64,000 nucleotides of DNA from Begonia masoniana (lineage: Eukaryota; Streptophyta; Magnoliopsida; Cucurbitales; Begoniaceae), in NCBI GenBank assembly GCA_022432975.1, contig CM039508.1, positions 49,379,646 through 49,443,645 on the forward strand. Direction: 5' to 3'. Below are positions 34,589-45,996 of this stretch, piece after piece. Both the position numbers and the translations under genes were made by a program. The stretch's first letter is position 1. Each line of letters opens with the position of its first letter. The notes under the pieces are model-generated. The model did not search any database, was not told where the DNA came from, and saw only the letters and a list, made by a program, of their open reading frames with translations.

Positions 34589-37500
34589 GTCTGTTTTTCT
34601 TTCTTTGATTCAATAAAAATAATTCATTGAACTTTTTAATTCTACTGTATTATTTTTTAGAAGCATTCAACTGTATTATTAGTCTTGGTTTTTGCCAAGG
34701 CATGGCTGTGTAGCTTTACTCATTACTTAAATCTTCTGTTTTCCATTTTTCCCCACAGGGAGGGATAAACATCCTGTCAAGTCTTTGGTTGTTGGAAGAC
34801 CTATTTTGCTTGCATTAGAAGATATTGATGGTGGGCCGTCTTTCCTCGAGAAAGCTCTTCGGTTTCTTGAGACGTTTGGTAAGAGGTTCATACGAATAAG
34901 AGTTGATCATTTTGTTTGCTCTGGCAATTTGTTAACTATGTTTCTGTGATCATATTTTTTCCTCTTTATTCTGTATTTTATAGATGATTTTCGCAAATAT
35001 TATGGGAGCTGGATTTGTTTTTTTGGATCATGTTCAGTATTGTAATAAAATAGTTTGCCGTAGTTCAACAATTATGAGTGGAAGGGGGCTGGTGCTGCAT
35101 TTACATTCTTATCAGAGAAAATAAAAGAAAAGAAGCAGTTGAGTTTTTTTCCTGCCTTTTGGTAGTGAAGATAAATTAATGGTCTCTGTGCCAGTTTCAT
35201 GAATGGTGGGCTGAGTTTGTCCATTTTTCTAGGTCCATGTTGACAAAACTTCTTAATGAAACTGTGTGAAGTTGCTGCGGATTAGTTAAAGTATTCTCCC
35301 CTTCTTTAAGATCTAATAACTTTAAAGTCAGTATTATCTCCCAGTATGAGAGCTGAATATTTTAGTTTTTGTACTTGTTTTTTTTGCAGATCAGCTTGTG
35401 AAACACTTGAAAGATTTAACTAATTTTTATGGCAAAAATATCCTATATTATCTCTAGTTGGAAATAAGGTTACAAATTTCAATTCTTTTTAAAAAAATGG
35501 AATAATTGTGCTAATAAAGGTATTTAAAAGAAGTTAAAATAAGAAAATTTCTATGACCTTGCTTTGACATGATATCCTCATGATGACATATAGCTCTTTC
35601 TCATCAAGATAGATTATGAAGAATGTTTAAGAATATCCTCATTCAGTGTGTCTATAAATAAGCAAAAACGATTTCCTTTGTGTGTTTAGTCAAAAATTGA
35701 TATTATTTGTCAAAGCATAATTGTTTAGTCAATAGCGGATTTCATGTTAAAAATTAGCTCACCCATTTTTATTCATTCGTTTTCTAAAACACATTTTAAT
35801 GAGACCTAAAATTAATTTGTCTTCTTCGCTAAATGCTGGTAAAGTGCCTGCAACTGAATACTTGTCCAATAAATCTTGTTGATTTTTGTGAACAGGGACC
35901 AAGGTAGAAGGTATTCTCCGCCAGTCTGCTGATGTGGAGGAGGTTGATCGTAGAGTTCAAGAATATGAACAAGGTACAATCTTTTCTTTTATTTTTGATC
36001 AAGTAAAAAAAGTATATTGGTGAAACCAAATTTATAAAGATAAGAAAAAATACACTTGGATTCTCCTTGTTATAACAAAAGTTTTGTTGCTTCTTGTCAA
36101 GTTATGAAAGGAACACTTTAGTTGATTTGTTTATTTTGAACTTATTTATACTTTTGATGATGTTGCACGTTCAACATGTTTTAAAATTGGGCTTGTTTGT
36201 TGTTCTTGTACCTTTTATAGGTAAGACAGAATTTGGTCCTGATGAGGATGCTCATGTAGTTGGTGATTGTATCAAGGTACTTCACTCACTGTTTGTGCAA
36301 TTAATGCACATATGATTGATGAACGTGGTATAACTGTTGTCTGATTGCCATGTTATGCAGCATGTACTAAGAGAACTTCCATCTTCTCCAGTCCCAGCAT
36401 CCTGTTGCACAGCTTTGGTTGAAGCTTACAGTAAGTTTCTTAGTTGTTGTGGCAATCCTAGATTTCAATTAATGTGTTTATGGTTTTGGTTGATCTTGTC
36501 ATCTTTTTTGACATTTTAGTTTAGTTTTTTCTTTTGAAGAGTTCTTAATTTGTACACTGATTTGTCGCAATGAAAATGAAAGAACGACAAATATGTAGAT
36601 AGATGAGTGATCAATTTTGTTGTAAAATGCAGATTTTATAATTGAATTTTTTAAAATCATTAGAACTCGTTAATATTTTGCGTTGAATGCTGGAGATGCT
36701 GGATTGTTTATAGAAACTTGTTAGACCACTGATCTTAGAGACTTCAAAGGAAAAAAGGAAGAAGAGAAAAGCCCTAGGTAATGGGTTGATTAAAAATACC
36801 TCAAATCAAATTGAGGAAATAGGGTCTCTTATTCCTTTCCCTCTCATTGTAATGTTCCCTCTGTTAGCTACTGATTCTTTGCTTCATTGGTTAAGAAATT
36901 GATAGAAAGGAAGGTCAGATTAATGGGATGCGCTCTGCAATATTGGACACTTTTCCGGAACCAAATCGGCGTTTGTTACAAAGGTCAGCTTTGGATTTGA
37001 TTTAAATGTATGTTCATGATATTCTACTGGATGAGAATATAATTATGACTAATGGAAACTAAAAGTATTTAATTGATATGTTGTATTTATTATTTAAATA
37101 AAAGTTTGTTTTCTTTATTAAAGAAAAGATGCTGATACTGTTGGGGAAGCGAAGTCCAAATTAATTGCTTCATGAACTTATTTTTCTAAGTCTCAAATTT
37201 TTTGGATATTTTATTTTCACTTAAAAAATATCCAACTGTTAGGTGCTTTTTTCTGTTTTTTACTTAATCATTTATTATTTTTGGCAGAGTATTGAAGATG
37301 ATGCATACAGTAGCTTTGCATGCTCAGGAAAATCGAATGACCTCTTCTGCTGTGGCTGCTTGCATGGCACCATTGCTCTTACGCCCTTTATTAGCTGGTG
37401 AATGCGAGTTGGAAGATGATTTTGATGTCACTGGGGATGATTCTGCCCAGCTGCTTGCTGCTGCGAATGCAGCAAATAATGCTCAAGCTATTGTCACAAT

Positions 37501-40500
37501 TCTTTTAGAGGAGTTCTCCAACATTTTTGATGTGAGATACTGTCTGACGATTAATTTGTTAGTTCTTTGATAAATGATGTGTTTTTTGATAATTTCGTTT
37601 GCAAAATCGCTCTTAGAGGCTGATGCATGCATGTTGCTTTATATTCTTATCAATGTTGTGAACTTGAAAAACATCCTGACACACACATGGAGTTCTAGAA
37701 AACCCTTTGAAATTATTGAGTCAAAACACATGGATGAGTTCCTTGCCTCAAACTCGTTGCCTAATCCACTATCTTAGGGTTCTTATGTGATGATTCAGTC
37801 TACCAGGGAAAGAATTGCATCTATAATATACTGCAGGTGATTACGGTTTCAGCTTCTGTAGTGCATATGCTCGTAGCTTTCATAATTTTATAAATGGAAT
37901 CATTCAGGAGTAGAACAATATATGAAATAAGTTTCCATAGCAATTATGACCAAGAAATATACCCTTGAAAGTTTTCCAAGAAGTTACTTGAAATCCACAA
38001 GTTAAGCTGAATACTTTGCTATAATTATCCTTTTAAAAGAAGCATCTCTGCGGTTTGTGTCAAGCTCTGTTTCAAGTTACATTGATCTTGTGTAGATTAA
38101 AACAGAGTTCTGGATCTCTTGCGTAGATCTCGTTGTTGGTATGTGTATTTGCCTGATCATGTGACTTTTGTACCAGTTGATTTATCACCTTCCGCGATTT
38201 ATGATTACATGTTTTCTTTATTCCCTACCGATGTTGATGTACCCTACTGAGTAACTTGTTAGTATTACTCTCGCAACAGAATTACACTGCTTCTAATTTT
38301 ATTGGTTTGTTGGTTCAGGATGAGAATCTACACAGATGCTCCATTTCGGCTGATTCACGGCTTGAAAACAGTAGAAGTGAAGATTCTACTGACGATGAAA
38401 ATATGGATTTGAAAGACAACGGTTACCACGATGCAGAAAATGAGGTCGATCAAGAGACAGACGATGATCGTGACCGTGTATTAAGTGGGAAGCTTAGTGA
38501 AAGCAGTGGTTCTGTTGGGAGTGATCTCTATGACTATAAGGTTCTTTCTCTCTCATACACCATGTATATGTATATACTTCATGCGTGCTTCCAAGCATAT
38601 AAACAAATAATATCATAATAAACTGAAAAAGGAGAGTTGTATCTGTAATTCCTAGCTTTTTCAAACTGTCAAATCAATTCTCAAAAACATGATACTGGGT
38701 TGTTACCCATTCTGATACTTATGATAGCATAACCTTACTTGCAAGAGAATTTCAATAAAAAAGTGTTCTGTGTTGATCATTTTAATAACATTTCATCTTT
38801 TGCAAGAGTTGTCTTATACTTTTACCAGGACAAGAAATGGGCATACATCTCTCTCCCTTAAGGTTGTGGATATTTCATAGTAATCTTATATGTTTTCAAA
38901 TATGGATCTAAATGACTCGTATGTATCAAACTGTCCATCCTTTTAATGATTATATGGTTTGTACCTATGCTTTGACACGGTCTAATTTTGCAGCCCTTTG
39001 GAGGTGATGACGTTATCATAGGATCTTCAAGAGAAACTAATGCTTCGGTTGGTAGTACAACTGTATGTGTTGATCCTCAAAAGATCTCTTATCCCAATGT
39101 TCAAATGAACGATGATCAAGGAAAACAGATGAAGGGGGATGAAAACTCACGGAAGGAGGTGGATGCTCCCGGCTCATCACCGGCTGGTGAATCTTATAGG
39201 TTGATGGGAGAAATCCTGAATTCAACGGAGCCGGGGAATTCTCTAACACTGTCTGGTCTTGAGCCAAGTGCTGGGAAGCCTGTGGGTAAACTTGTGAGCT
39301 CTAATCATACTTCGAAACGGTCAGCCTTCTGGGGAAGGGGCACTGTAAGTTGCTGCTTGATTATTTTTTTCCTATATTATACATCTATAACTATGGACTT
39401 TAATAATAATTTTTTTCAGAGAAAAGGAAAATAAGTGACTATCGCACGTTTCATATTTGCCTTTTTATGAGTCTCCTTTTTGTTATAAATTAAAATGAGG
39501 TTAGAATATGAGACAAAGATTTGAGCTCCACAACCATTGCTGTGTACGGTAATGTTAAATTATCATCACTTATCTTAAAAGCCCAAGGTACTAGGTATGA
39601 CTTTGTTCGTCTCATTTTTCTCCCAGATATTGACACAAATTTTTCACTCATAGTGAATAGACTATAAAATCAATTGTAATGACTGCATCTAAATGGAGTT
39701 TTTTGGTGTTTTATTATGCAATGATTTGGCATCTTCATAATGTTTTTTTTTTTTTTTTTTTTGAAACAGCCTAGGAAGACGCCCTCAACTGAATCAGTTG
39801 ATTCTTCTGGAGAAGAAGAGTAAGAAATTCACTAACCTATGTAAACTATTTAGAACATTGATGTATAATATATATTTTTGAAAGTTTATATTCATTCTAA
39901 TTTGAACTTTAAGATTATCTTTTCTATTTCGTCTTTTTACAAATACAATTTAGCTTCTTAGAACATCATAGTGCCAACTTTGGTGTTTGCTTATTTTTGA
40001 CACACTATTTAAGTCTTTAAGTTTGAAAGCATTATGATTAACACTAGTTATTTCTCGTGCTTTTTCTATTATTATTGCATCTTTGGATGTAAATAGTTGA
40101 AGGAAGAAAGTTGTATCCTTGGTTATTTTCCTCCAGATATGATTGCTTCAGAGATATCATTCGTTTTTCTAAGTTGTGGAGACTTTTCCCTTTGTGACTT
40201 TTAAATCTTCATGTCATTATATATATGTTTTTGGAACTCATCAATCTTGACTTATGTGCTTTTTGCTGGTTCCTTACCATTTTTGATACTGAACCCCTTT
40301 GAATATTCTTAGGCTTGCAATCCAGAGACTCGAGTTCACAAAAACGAGTTACAAAATAGAATTGCAAAGGAGGTGACAGTTAACACAATAACACTACTTG
40401 CAATGAATCTATTTCTTTTTCTAACTATATTAACTATTGCTTTATTTTTTTTTCTGTTCGCTATCATGCACTATTCAGGCTAGAGGAAATGCTATTTTAC

Positions 40501-43500
40501 AAGCTAGCTTGGAAAGAAGAAAGCAAGCTTTGCATGAGCGGCGGTTGGCTCTTGAACAAGATGTACGGTTCCTGTTATTTATTAATTTATTACTCCAGCT
40601 ATGTTCTGCAAAATAAAAAGCTGCCTTTTATTTCATCTCTGATGGATCTAATTTCCTTTTCTAAACACACTCATTTTGGTGATATTATTATTAAAGATTA
40701 TAATAATCACTCTAATTTCGTTAGGTTTAAAGGCCTGGCCTCTCTCTAATGTTTGAATCAAAACAAATGTATATGAAAGTCTTCATGGCCGCATCAATAA
40801 GGGATTGTAAGAGAAATATTACGGTGATAAATCTTTGGTACAACAGAAGTTGTGTGTCGTAATCGAAACAGAGAATTAGGAAAAATTAGGGAAATAACTT
40901 CTAGGGAATTCAATAAGTCAATAACAAAGTCTAATTTTAATGTATAACATTAATCATTTAAATAGAATCAAAAAAATAAATAATTAGAATAAAATATTAA
41001 ATAATAGACGATCAATAAATGATTAATGAGTCTGGGTCCGCTTGGGTCTGGGCTTGTAATGTATCAATCTTGTACTGATACAATAAGTTATACGTATTAA
41101 TCTTTTTGATAAAAATTATATGCTGAATCTTTTGTGTCTTTTTCAAACCTTATGAAATTGGAGAAGCCAAATTTCTTTTTTCTTGTCTTCACGTCAAAAG
41201 TCACTATCCTTCTTGGATTTTGACGATTTAATATGCTTTAACAGTGTAAATTCTTGTCTTTATAATTTTTCTATTAATTATTGAAAAAATCCAACAATGT
41301 TACACTTTTGGTAGCTGTTTGGAATTCCTTTATCGGCCTAATTCTAAAAATATGAGCTATCTGCCTGTCCGCTATTGACATTATGATTGCTGTAAATCTT
41401 TTTAATATCTACATCTTCAAAGGGTACACATCCACAGATTGATTTCCTGTTTGTATTCCAAGTTGCTTGAAGAGAATTCTTTTGGGCCACGCAGAAGTTC
41501 TCAAAATCGTGCGTGCCTAAAATATATATGCTTTCAAAACAGTGAAATTTTAAAGATGCCCTCATAATGCTTGGTCTCTTCATGCTAATACCTGGAACAT
41601 AAAAATCTTCATTTAGTGAATTGTGAAATTTCTTTGCATCTGTTTTCAGAACTTTGTTTTAACAAGTAACTTGTAATCTAATGTTAGTGAATGTGATTTT
41701 TGTTTTTTTGCTGTTTTCTGTGTTTTTGGTCTGGGAATCACTATATAGGTTTCAAGATTACAAGAGCAGTTGCAAGCTGAAAGGGATCTTAGAGCTGCTC
41801 TGGAAGTTGGCTTGAGCATGTCATCTGGACAATTTAATAGTTCACTTGGCATGGATTCTAAGGTTAGTAAAGATTTTTGGTAATTTGTGTTCTTTGGGCA
41901 GTTTTATTGATACATATTCTTATGACTTGAGCTGATGTGAAGACAAGGGCTGAGCTCGAGGAAATTGCTCTTGCTGAAGCAGATGTAGCACGGCTAAAGC
42001 AAAAAGTTGCAGAACTCCACCACCAACTGAATCAGCAACGACAACATCATTATGGCTCCCTTTCTGATGCTTGTGATCGATATCAGCATGTACAAAATCA
42101 TAATTCTCAAGTGTAAGTGCAGCATCAAGTTCCTCATCTTGAAGTGTCAGAGTTGATAATTATTTGGAGTGTTTGTTTTATTCTTTTCCTGTTGGCTGTT
42201 TTATTCATTTAAATAGTTATAAGAAAACATGTGAAATCCAAGTTTTATTCTGCAAAGCCTTTTAAGATTATTTATGCATCATGCATGTGTTTCCAGATGT
42301 ATATTATATATATCTACTACATCTATTTAGTGTTTAAATTTATATAACATTTGTATGTGTATATGTAGATTTATGTATTTAATAGAAAGAGTTTGTGATT
42401 AATATATAAATGAAAATAGTAATCTATTACTTCGTATGTAAATGCATGAAAATATGTAAATGTGTTTACTGTATATGTATTTAAATGGTCGCAAAATCCT
42501 GCGATTTGGTGGAAGATTACGTGATTGTCTGTGTTAGAGATAATAGTGATTGGACAGTATTCAGCTCTGAGAAATGAGCTTCTGTCTTTTGAAAGTTTGT
42601 TGTTAGTACGAAGTAAAAAGTCAAGGACAGTTAACTGCCAATGTTTCGTGCAAAAGCTGGAGAATGAGAGTTAGACTTGAAACTTTTCAAATTTGCTTGC
42701 TTTCTCTATTTCGTTTCGTTTTTTTTTTCCATTTTCTTTTGCTATTTCAAGACTCATCTTTGAGAGAGTTCAAAACTTAATTGAGAAAAAAACCTTCGAA
42801 GACTCAACTGATTTTTATTGGTAGTTTCTGAAATCATTCCAAAAGTATAATAAATGGGTTCAGACTGTACGTAAAGTTTGTTTTGATTGAGGTCAAATTT
42901 TAAGTGCTTTTAGGTCCTTGTCAACCTGGATAAGGACCATCTGTATTACTTTTGTTTTTCTTGATTGTATTTTTATGCGAGTGCGTTGAATTTAGATTTG
43001 AATTCCTCCTGTGTTGGATTTTCTTAAACCTGAATTCATATAATATATGATTTATGGAGGAACATTTGAGATTATTTTTATCAGCAAGCAGTTTCTTAAT
43101 ACGTTTGTGAAGTTTGAAAAAAGGTACTTTTATGTCTTCCTAAAATCTTTTTTCTTGATGCAGGAGATTTTTGCAGCAAGATTTTGATAAAACGCTTGCT
43201 TTTGTCAACAATGAAAGAAAGCAAAGGACGGAGGTATGTATTTATTCTTTTATGTGTACCTGTTAGATTCATGGTAGTGAGTGTAAATACAAGTATATTG
43301 AAGAACAATGTACAAAAGGAGAGAGCTACAAAAAAAAAAAACACTCAACACATCACATCACATCAAAAGCCCTAATCCCTCCCTGCAAAAAAAAAAAAAC
43401 TATTACAAAAAGAACGTTTAAAGTCCTCAATATTAATAGGTTCCTCGTGAGAAGCTATCATATTCCTCTTGTTCTTGGTACACCAAAACACGCAGTGGGC

Positions 43501-44292
43501 AAACTTGGCCAATCTTTTCCTTTCCACGCACCCTAAACCCCTCCACTCTAGCAACACACTCCTAATAGAACAAGGAATCACCCGACAAATTCCAAGCCTC
43601 TCCCACCCCATACCCATGCCTATCTTTCAAGATATTATATTATTTTGCAATAATTTATAAACTAGTTTTTCTTCCTTTCTCATCTTCCCTTTGAGAATCA
43701 AGAGACTGCCTGAGCATATTAGCATTTAAAAGTGCTCAAATTGGTCAAGTTGTTTATCAGTTTCAAAAATAATCCTATTAATCTTGACCCACAAATACCA
43801 ATAAACAAAAAATGGTCCTAACTTCGTCATTATGCAATATACTTTTTTTGTTGTGGAGGGTTCAGTGATAATAGTTTTTTATTCTTTTGAGTGGAGCATT
43901 TTGTAGTTTCCATTCTACATTTTATGCATTAATTCAATTTACTTTACTAATAATAAAAACGTTATTTAATCACTTTATTAAACCTCTCTTCAACCGACAA
44001 TGGTTGTATTCTAATAACATTTATTCATTTTTCCCTTCTTGTTTTTTAGTTTTTGCATATGTTAGATCTTTGAACAAACTAATCATTGGTTCAGGAAAGT
44101 TTACTTGGGGGTGATGGAGAAATGTTAAGGACCAGGACTGGCGTCTGCCAGTAGTGGCAAGCAAGCTTCTCGTAAGCAGTTTATGGATTCAACAAGCCTT
44201 AGTGACTCTAAAAGTGCTGAGGCATCACCACCATGTCTATGGAAGAGCTTTATACGGTTGATTCTATACCAACTACTTCAAAGGCAGCTGAG
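24585..44292 (+). CDS. PH-RhoGAP, ROP GTPase-activating protein of the REN1/PHGAP family (21 exons, 3' end missing)
   Basis: Translating across GT-AG junctions gives about 809 codons: an N-terminal PH domain (residues about 15-125), a RhoGAP domain (about 155-365) with the arginine finger in GILRQSADVEEV (Arg near 199), an acidic Ser/Asp-rich linker, and a long coiled coil (about 575-700). This order is specific to plant REN1/PHGAP proteins. Known members bind phosphoinositides and ROPs at the apical membrane or on exocytic vesicles, speed GTP hydrolysis, and limit polar growth. Junction phases agree through exon 15. Exons 16 and 21 each need lost bases restored to stay in the family frame, and the final exon (about 50 residues in relatives) is not found before the N gap. 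Either the gene is a recent pseudogene or the assembly has base losses here. The family assignment is secure; which paralogue it is (REN1 or PHGAP1/2) is not. Confidence 0.88.
26589..27138 (-). repeat. 3' LTR of the intronic copia element
   Basis: 550 bp. The polypurine tract is the adjacent CAAGGTGGAGAT on the minus strand (27139-27150). It contains GC-rich coding-like text (ORF 26702-27070) that is only LTR sequence. Confidence 0.9.
27230..28852 (-). pseudogene. Copia pol remnant, 540-codon open frame lacking integrase and reverse transcriptase core
   Basis: The frame starts within the protease region (VGMGSVILDLDSGKRIKLTK; YIPGLKRNLISLG), passes the GAG-pre-integrase motif (KWHMRLDHMSQGGLDSF), and jumps directly to the integrase C-terminal region (SRDVIFDE). 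It then has a perfectly repeated 19-residue unit (NMQFEVEPMGGSDEPGIGV, twice), the start of the reverse transcriptase domain (MKEEMNSLDINKTWKL), and a second jump to its C-terminal part (NVIGSVMYAMISTRPDLSF). RNase H follows (FVDADFAGNRDERN, LSTTEAEYIA, YCDNQSAIHLSRNP). No YVDD or integrase Asp-Asp-Glu residues remain. Both jumps are in frame. One TGA (28871-28873, Trp codon in relatives) separates it from gag. Confidence 0.85.
28874..29824 (-). CDS. Copia gag with zinc knuckle and start of protease, 316 codons
   Basis: It starts MFLFLLFLGEGMSSTRLE; the inner Met is the more usual gag start (ISVYDGKVDFGVWKKKIRAL follows). It has a copia gag domain (LESIYSVQTAPNLAFFKGSL, about residues 20-200), a Lys/Asn-rich basic stretch, a CCHC knuckle CFYCGKVGHLKKNC (near 245), and the protease active site DSGCSFHMS close to its end. 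The frame then meets the TGA at 28871-28873 (position shared by start of the downstream frame). This gag is intact and could still make a capsid protein. The gag pattern suggests the Tork lineage, not firmly. Confidence 0.85.
   Translation of the reverse strand: MFLFLLFLGEGMSSTRLEISVYDGKVDFGVWKKKIRALLSHNKVAIALEKDQGKWSDEQKKRKEEIDEEAYNLLILNLSDNVLRKVDRVDTPLEIWGKLESIYSVQTAPNLAFFKGSLFYWKMDTGKSIDENLDKFLKLTLRLKGTDQALDETTKSMILLNSIPESYQVVKDVYQYAGVVPSVDLISSGLKTRELELLKQERSGSNLFVKNRPEQSNNNVTNKFKKKDKGNKPESENVGKGKNESRKCFYCGKVGHLKKNCFDWIRKNKSENYESNIACENNQDDPCEVFNVTDLKCPDSWVLDSGCSFHMSPHKD
30379..30390 (-). other. Primer-binding site of the intronic copia element
   Basis: The minus strand reads TGGTATCAGAGC one base inside the 5' LTR, an initiator tRNA-Met primer. 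Confidence 0.87.
30392..30941 (-). repeat. 5' LTR of the intronic copia element
   Basis: 550 bp, nearly identical to 26589-27138, with TATAAAAATA on the minus strand at 30861-30870. Transcription from it would run antisense to the host gene towards exon 3. Confidence 0.9.
31187..33009 (+). mobile_element. Small gag-only Ty3/gypsy-type LTR element in intron 3
   Basis: Two LTRs of about 310 bp (31187-31495 and 32691-33009) start TGTTAGGAA(T/C)AGACG and end ATTCCTAT(T/C)A. The flanks CAAAC and CAAAG are a slightly decayed target duplication. Just after the 5' LTR lies TTGGCATTAGAGC, a degraded tRNA-Met primer site. The 1.2 kb interior encodes only gag: a coiled-coil N-terminus (MAKVREELDILKKQISTILE) at 31520-31801, then PRIEMPLYDGGDPDDWVYKV at 31811-32035, then broken fragments including CYRCDEKFTVGYEC, a zinc knuckle. 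No protease, reverse transcriptase or integrase is seen. It is older than the neighbouring copia element, since its LTRs differ by several short indels and many substitutions. Confidence 0.8.
31520..32035 (+). pseudogene. Gypsy-type gag fragment, broken
   Basis: Two adjacent frames (31520-31801 and 31811-32035) are separated by a TGA two codons before ATG 31811, so they were probably one protein. The motif EMPLYDGGDPDDWVYKVERF is characteristic of plant gypsy gag proteins. After about 31950 the frame no longer resembles gag for a stretch, then fragments reappear (KPEPPFKKL and the CYRC knuckle near 32410-32520). Confidence 0.7.
33010..34125 (+). other. Remainder of intron 3
   Basis: AT-rich intron sequence between the gag-only element and exon 4. 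I see no further element ends, RNA gene or conserved frame. Confidence 0.6.
34759..37531 (+). CDS. PH-RhoGAP exons 7-12: RhoGAP catalytic domain
   Basis: Exons: 34759-34878, 35896-35973, 36221-36276, 36361-36430, 36896-36983, 37288-37531. Exon 7 gives KSLVVGRPILLALEDIDGGP. Exon 8 carries the catalytic arginine finger (GILRQSADVEEVDRRV). Exons 9-10 give VVGDCIKHVLRELPSSPVP, the conserved Lys/Leu-Arg helix of RhoGAP domains. Exon 11 gives TFPEPNRRLLQR, and exon 12 AVAACMAPLLLRPLLAGE, the (N/C)-x-A-x-x-x-x-P motif contacting the GTPase. All junctions are in phase and no residue known to be essential is missing. Introns in this part contain nothing else I could identify. Confidence 0.9.
38319..43233 (+). 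CDS. PH-RhoGAP exons 13-20: acidic linker and coiled coil, with one frameshift
   Basis: Exons: 38319-38540, 38994-39344, 39770-39819, 40313-40372, 40479-40562, 41749-41862, 41943-42112, 43164-43233. Exons 13-15 give a Ser/Asp/Glu-rich linker ending in SVDSSGEEE. Exons 16-19 form a continuous coiled coil (NAILQASLERRKQALHERR; SRLQEQLQAERDLRAALEVG; EIALAEADVARLKQKVAEL; HHQLNQQRQHHYGSL), used by REN1 to reach exocytic vesicles. In exon 16 the frame runs ELAIQRLEFTK and then is out of register. Adding one A to the five-A run at 40340-40344 restores ELQNRIAKEARGN, which matches the family. Exons 17-20 are open in that restored frame. Confidence 0.82.
43255..43640 (-). mobile_element. 3' tail of a LINE (non-LTR) retrotransposon, minus strand
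   Basis: The minus-strand frame at 43372-43617 (WERLGICRVIPCSIRSVLLE; AHCVFWCTKNKRNMI) resembles the zinc-ribbon region that follows reverse transcriptase in plant L1-type LINEs. A T-rich untranslated tail follows (TTTTTTTTTTTTGTAGCTC on the minus strand). The 5' part is missing, as usual for LINE insertions. It lies in the intron between exons 20 and 21. Confidence 0.5.
44095..44292 (+). pseudogene. PH-RhoGAP exon 21, with three apparent one-base losses
   Basis: It starts after TTGGTTCAG with ESLLGGD in the correct phase relative to exon 20. The frame then fails. Restoring one base near 44116, one near 44130 and one near 44230 gives RKQFMDSTSLSDSKSAEAS and MSMEELYTVDSIPTTSKAAE, matching the family C-terminus. 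Each loss is in a short homopolymer (TT, GGG, AA). As written, the frame ends at a TAG near 44152. The exon would end at a donor GTAACT (44293). The following last exon is not visible. Confidence 0.6.
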
Positions 44293-44572
44293 GTAACTAT
44301 TCCATCACCCCTTTTCGGTACCGAGATTGTCCTCGGCCGAAAAATAGGAAGTAATCTCTTCAATTTTTNNNNNNNNNNNNNNNNNNNNNNNNNNNNNNNN
44401 NNNNNNNNNNNNNNNNNNNNNNNNNNNNNNNNNNNNNNNNNNNNNNNNNNNNNNNNNNNNNNNNNNNNTCCGTCTCACTTTAATCTTCTGCTCCACAACC
44501 TCTGCAATTTGCACACTATTTCAACTCTTGCTCGAGTCAATGTCGGAAAATTATCCGGTTGGACGAAAAAAT
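44293..44572. other. Sequence around the assembly gap; 100 Ns at 44369-44468
   Basis: After the exon 21 donor, the text up to the gap (CGGTACCGAGATTGTCCTCG) and after it looks like retroelement sequence, not intron continuous with the gene. The N run is exactly 100, a conventional unknown-length scaffold gap. The last PH-RhoGAP exon is expected in this region. Confidence 0.7.
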
Positions 44573-45996
44573 GGACTTCTATTATTTGTTGCTGAATAGC
44601 ATGCTACTTTCTTAATCACTTTCCAACTCAATTGTTTTAGTATGCATAGTCAGGCTGGTTCGGCCAACGATTGGAATCTCGTTTTTTCATTTTTATTAGG
44701 ATTAGACTTCCAGTTTAATGTTATAGATATATGCTTGAGTCGCAAAATTTAATTGTACATTGATTTCTTGTCAGTGAATTTCTCTCTTTTGTCTATGATT
44801 TTATTTTTTTTATAGGATTTTTTACGTAAATCTTGGTATCTATGTTGTTTTGCATTTTTTTTCCGAATATTACCGTTCAATTTTCAACATTAATGATGAC
44901 GAGTTGAAAAGTCAACAATAACAGAGCCACTTGATTTCAGGACCATGTTGGCCCGGTTTGGTCCACTCCCAAGACTGATTAAAAACGATGAAAGTACTGC
45001 TTGCTTGTGTTTAAGTTTGAATGTCTCCAATTTGGAGAATATTTCACTCTTCTTAAGTCAACCCTGTCTATGTAAAACGTAGACATCTTGAGTCCCAATT
45101 CTCAAGTAGACCAAAGATTATTGAATTAAATAATGATAAAAAAATTCAATTAAATTGTGAGTTCAACCCTGCTGTTCAATCAAAAAACACTGTCAACAGT
45201 CTCTCTCTAGCACGATCATTGTAGTTTTTGTAAATATCTTTCACTCCCATTCCAACAGTCCTTAAAAACTGGTTTTTCTAACTATTTACTGAAGAATTGA
45301 TGTAAATCTCAAAATAGTCTAACCTGGCTCTGGAAGGAAGCATGGGCACGAAATTTTACACCTCAACAGCCTTAATCCTTTTGCTGAAAGACCGTACTCC
45401 TTTTTTTTCACTTCTGATATGGTTATTCCCAAATATGTTCCTCTCAAAAATAATCTATAGAATGCCTGCAAAAGTTTCATTTTGATCATCAGGCATCCAA
45501 ATTGGATATAATTGTTTATAGATAACTGTTAGCAATTGAACGATAACCAACAAAAGAAACTACGATGTGAGACACTAAATTTATATGGAAAAATCATTGG
45601 AAAAAAAATCTAAAGACAGAGGAACAAATCTACTATAAAGATAGAAATACAACTGCGAATTTTGTGATTTTAGTTTACATAAATTTATAAAGAAAACAAA
45701 ATTATAATGAGATTCTCAATGTGATTCCAACCGATCTGATCCAGATAAAATTCAAGTCACACCAAAATTTAATAAAAACAATGACAAAAGCTGTAGAAAA
45801 AAAAAATGGCATACTCAAAACATGGTTCAAACCAGCCAATTAGCTGATTGTATACCTCAAATCAAATTCTAACTCAACAATAGAAGAAAAAAATAAAAAA
45901 TGGGAAAAAAAGTGCATTTATGGTCTTCGAATCTATTTAGCAGTCCAAAAAGGCCACACTTTTCAATTGGATCAGTTGAAGCTAGAATTCAGAGTA

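Noticed and set aside
34759..37531. Functional loss of the RhoGAP domain
   Set aside because: All six exons are in phase and the arginine finger and conserved motifs are present; the damage is confined to later exons.
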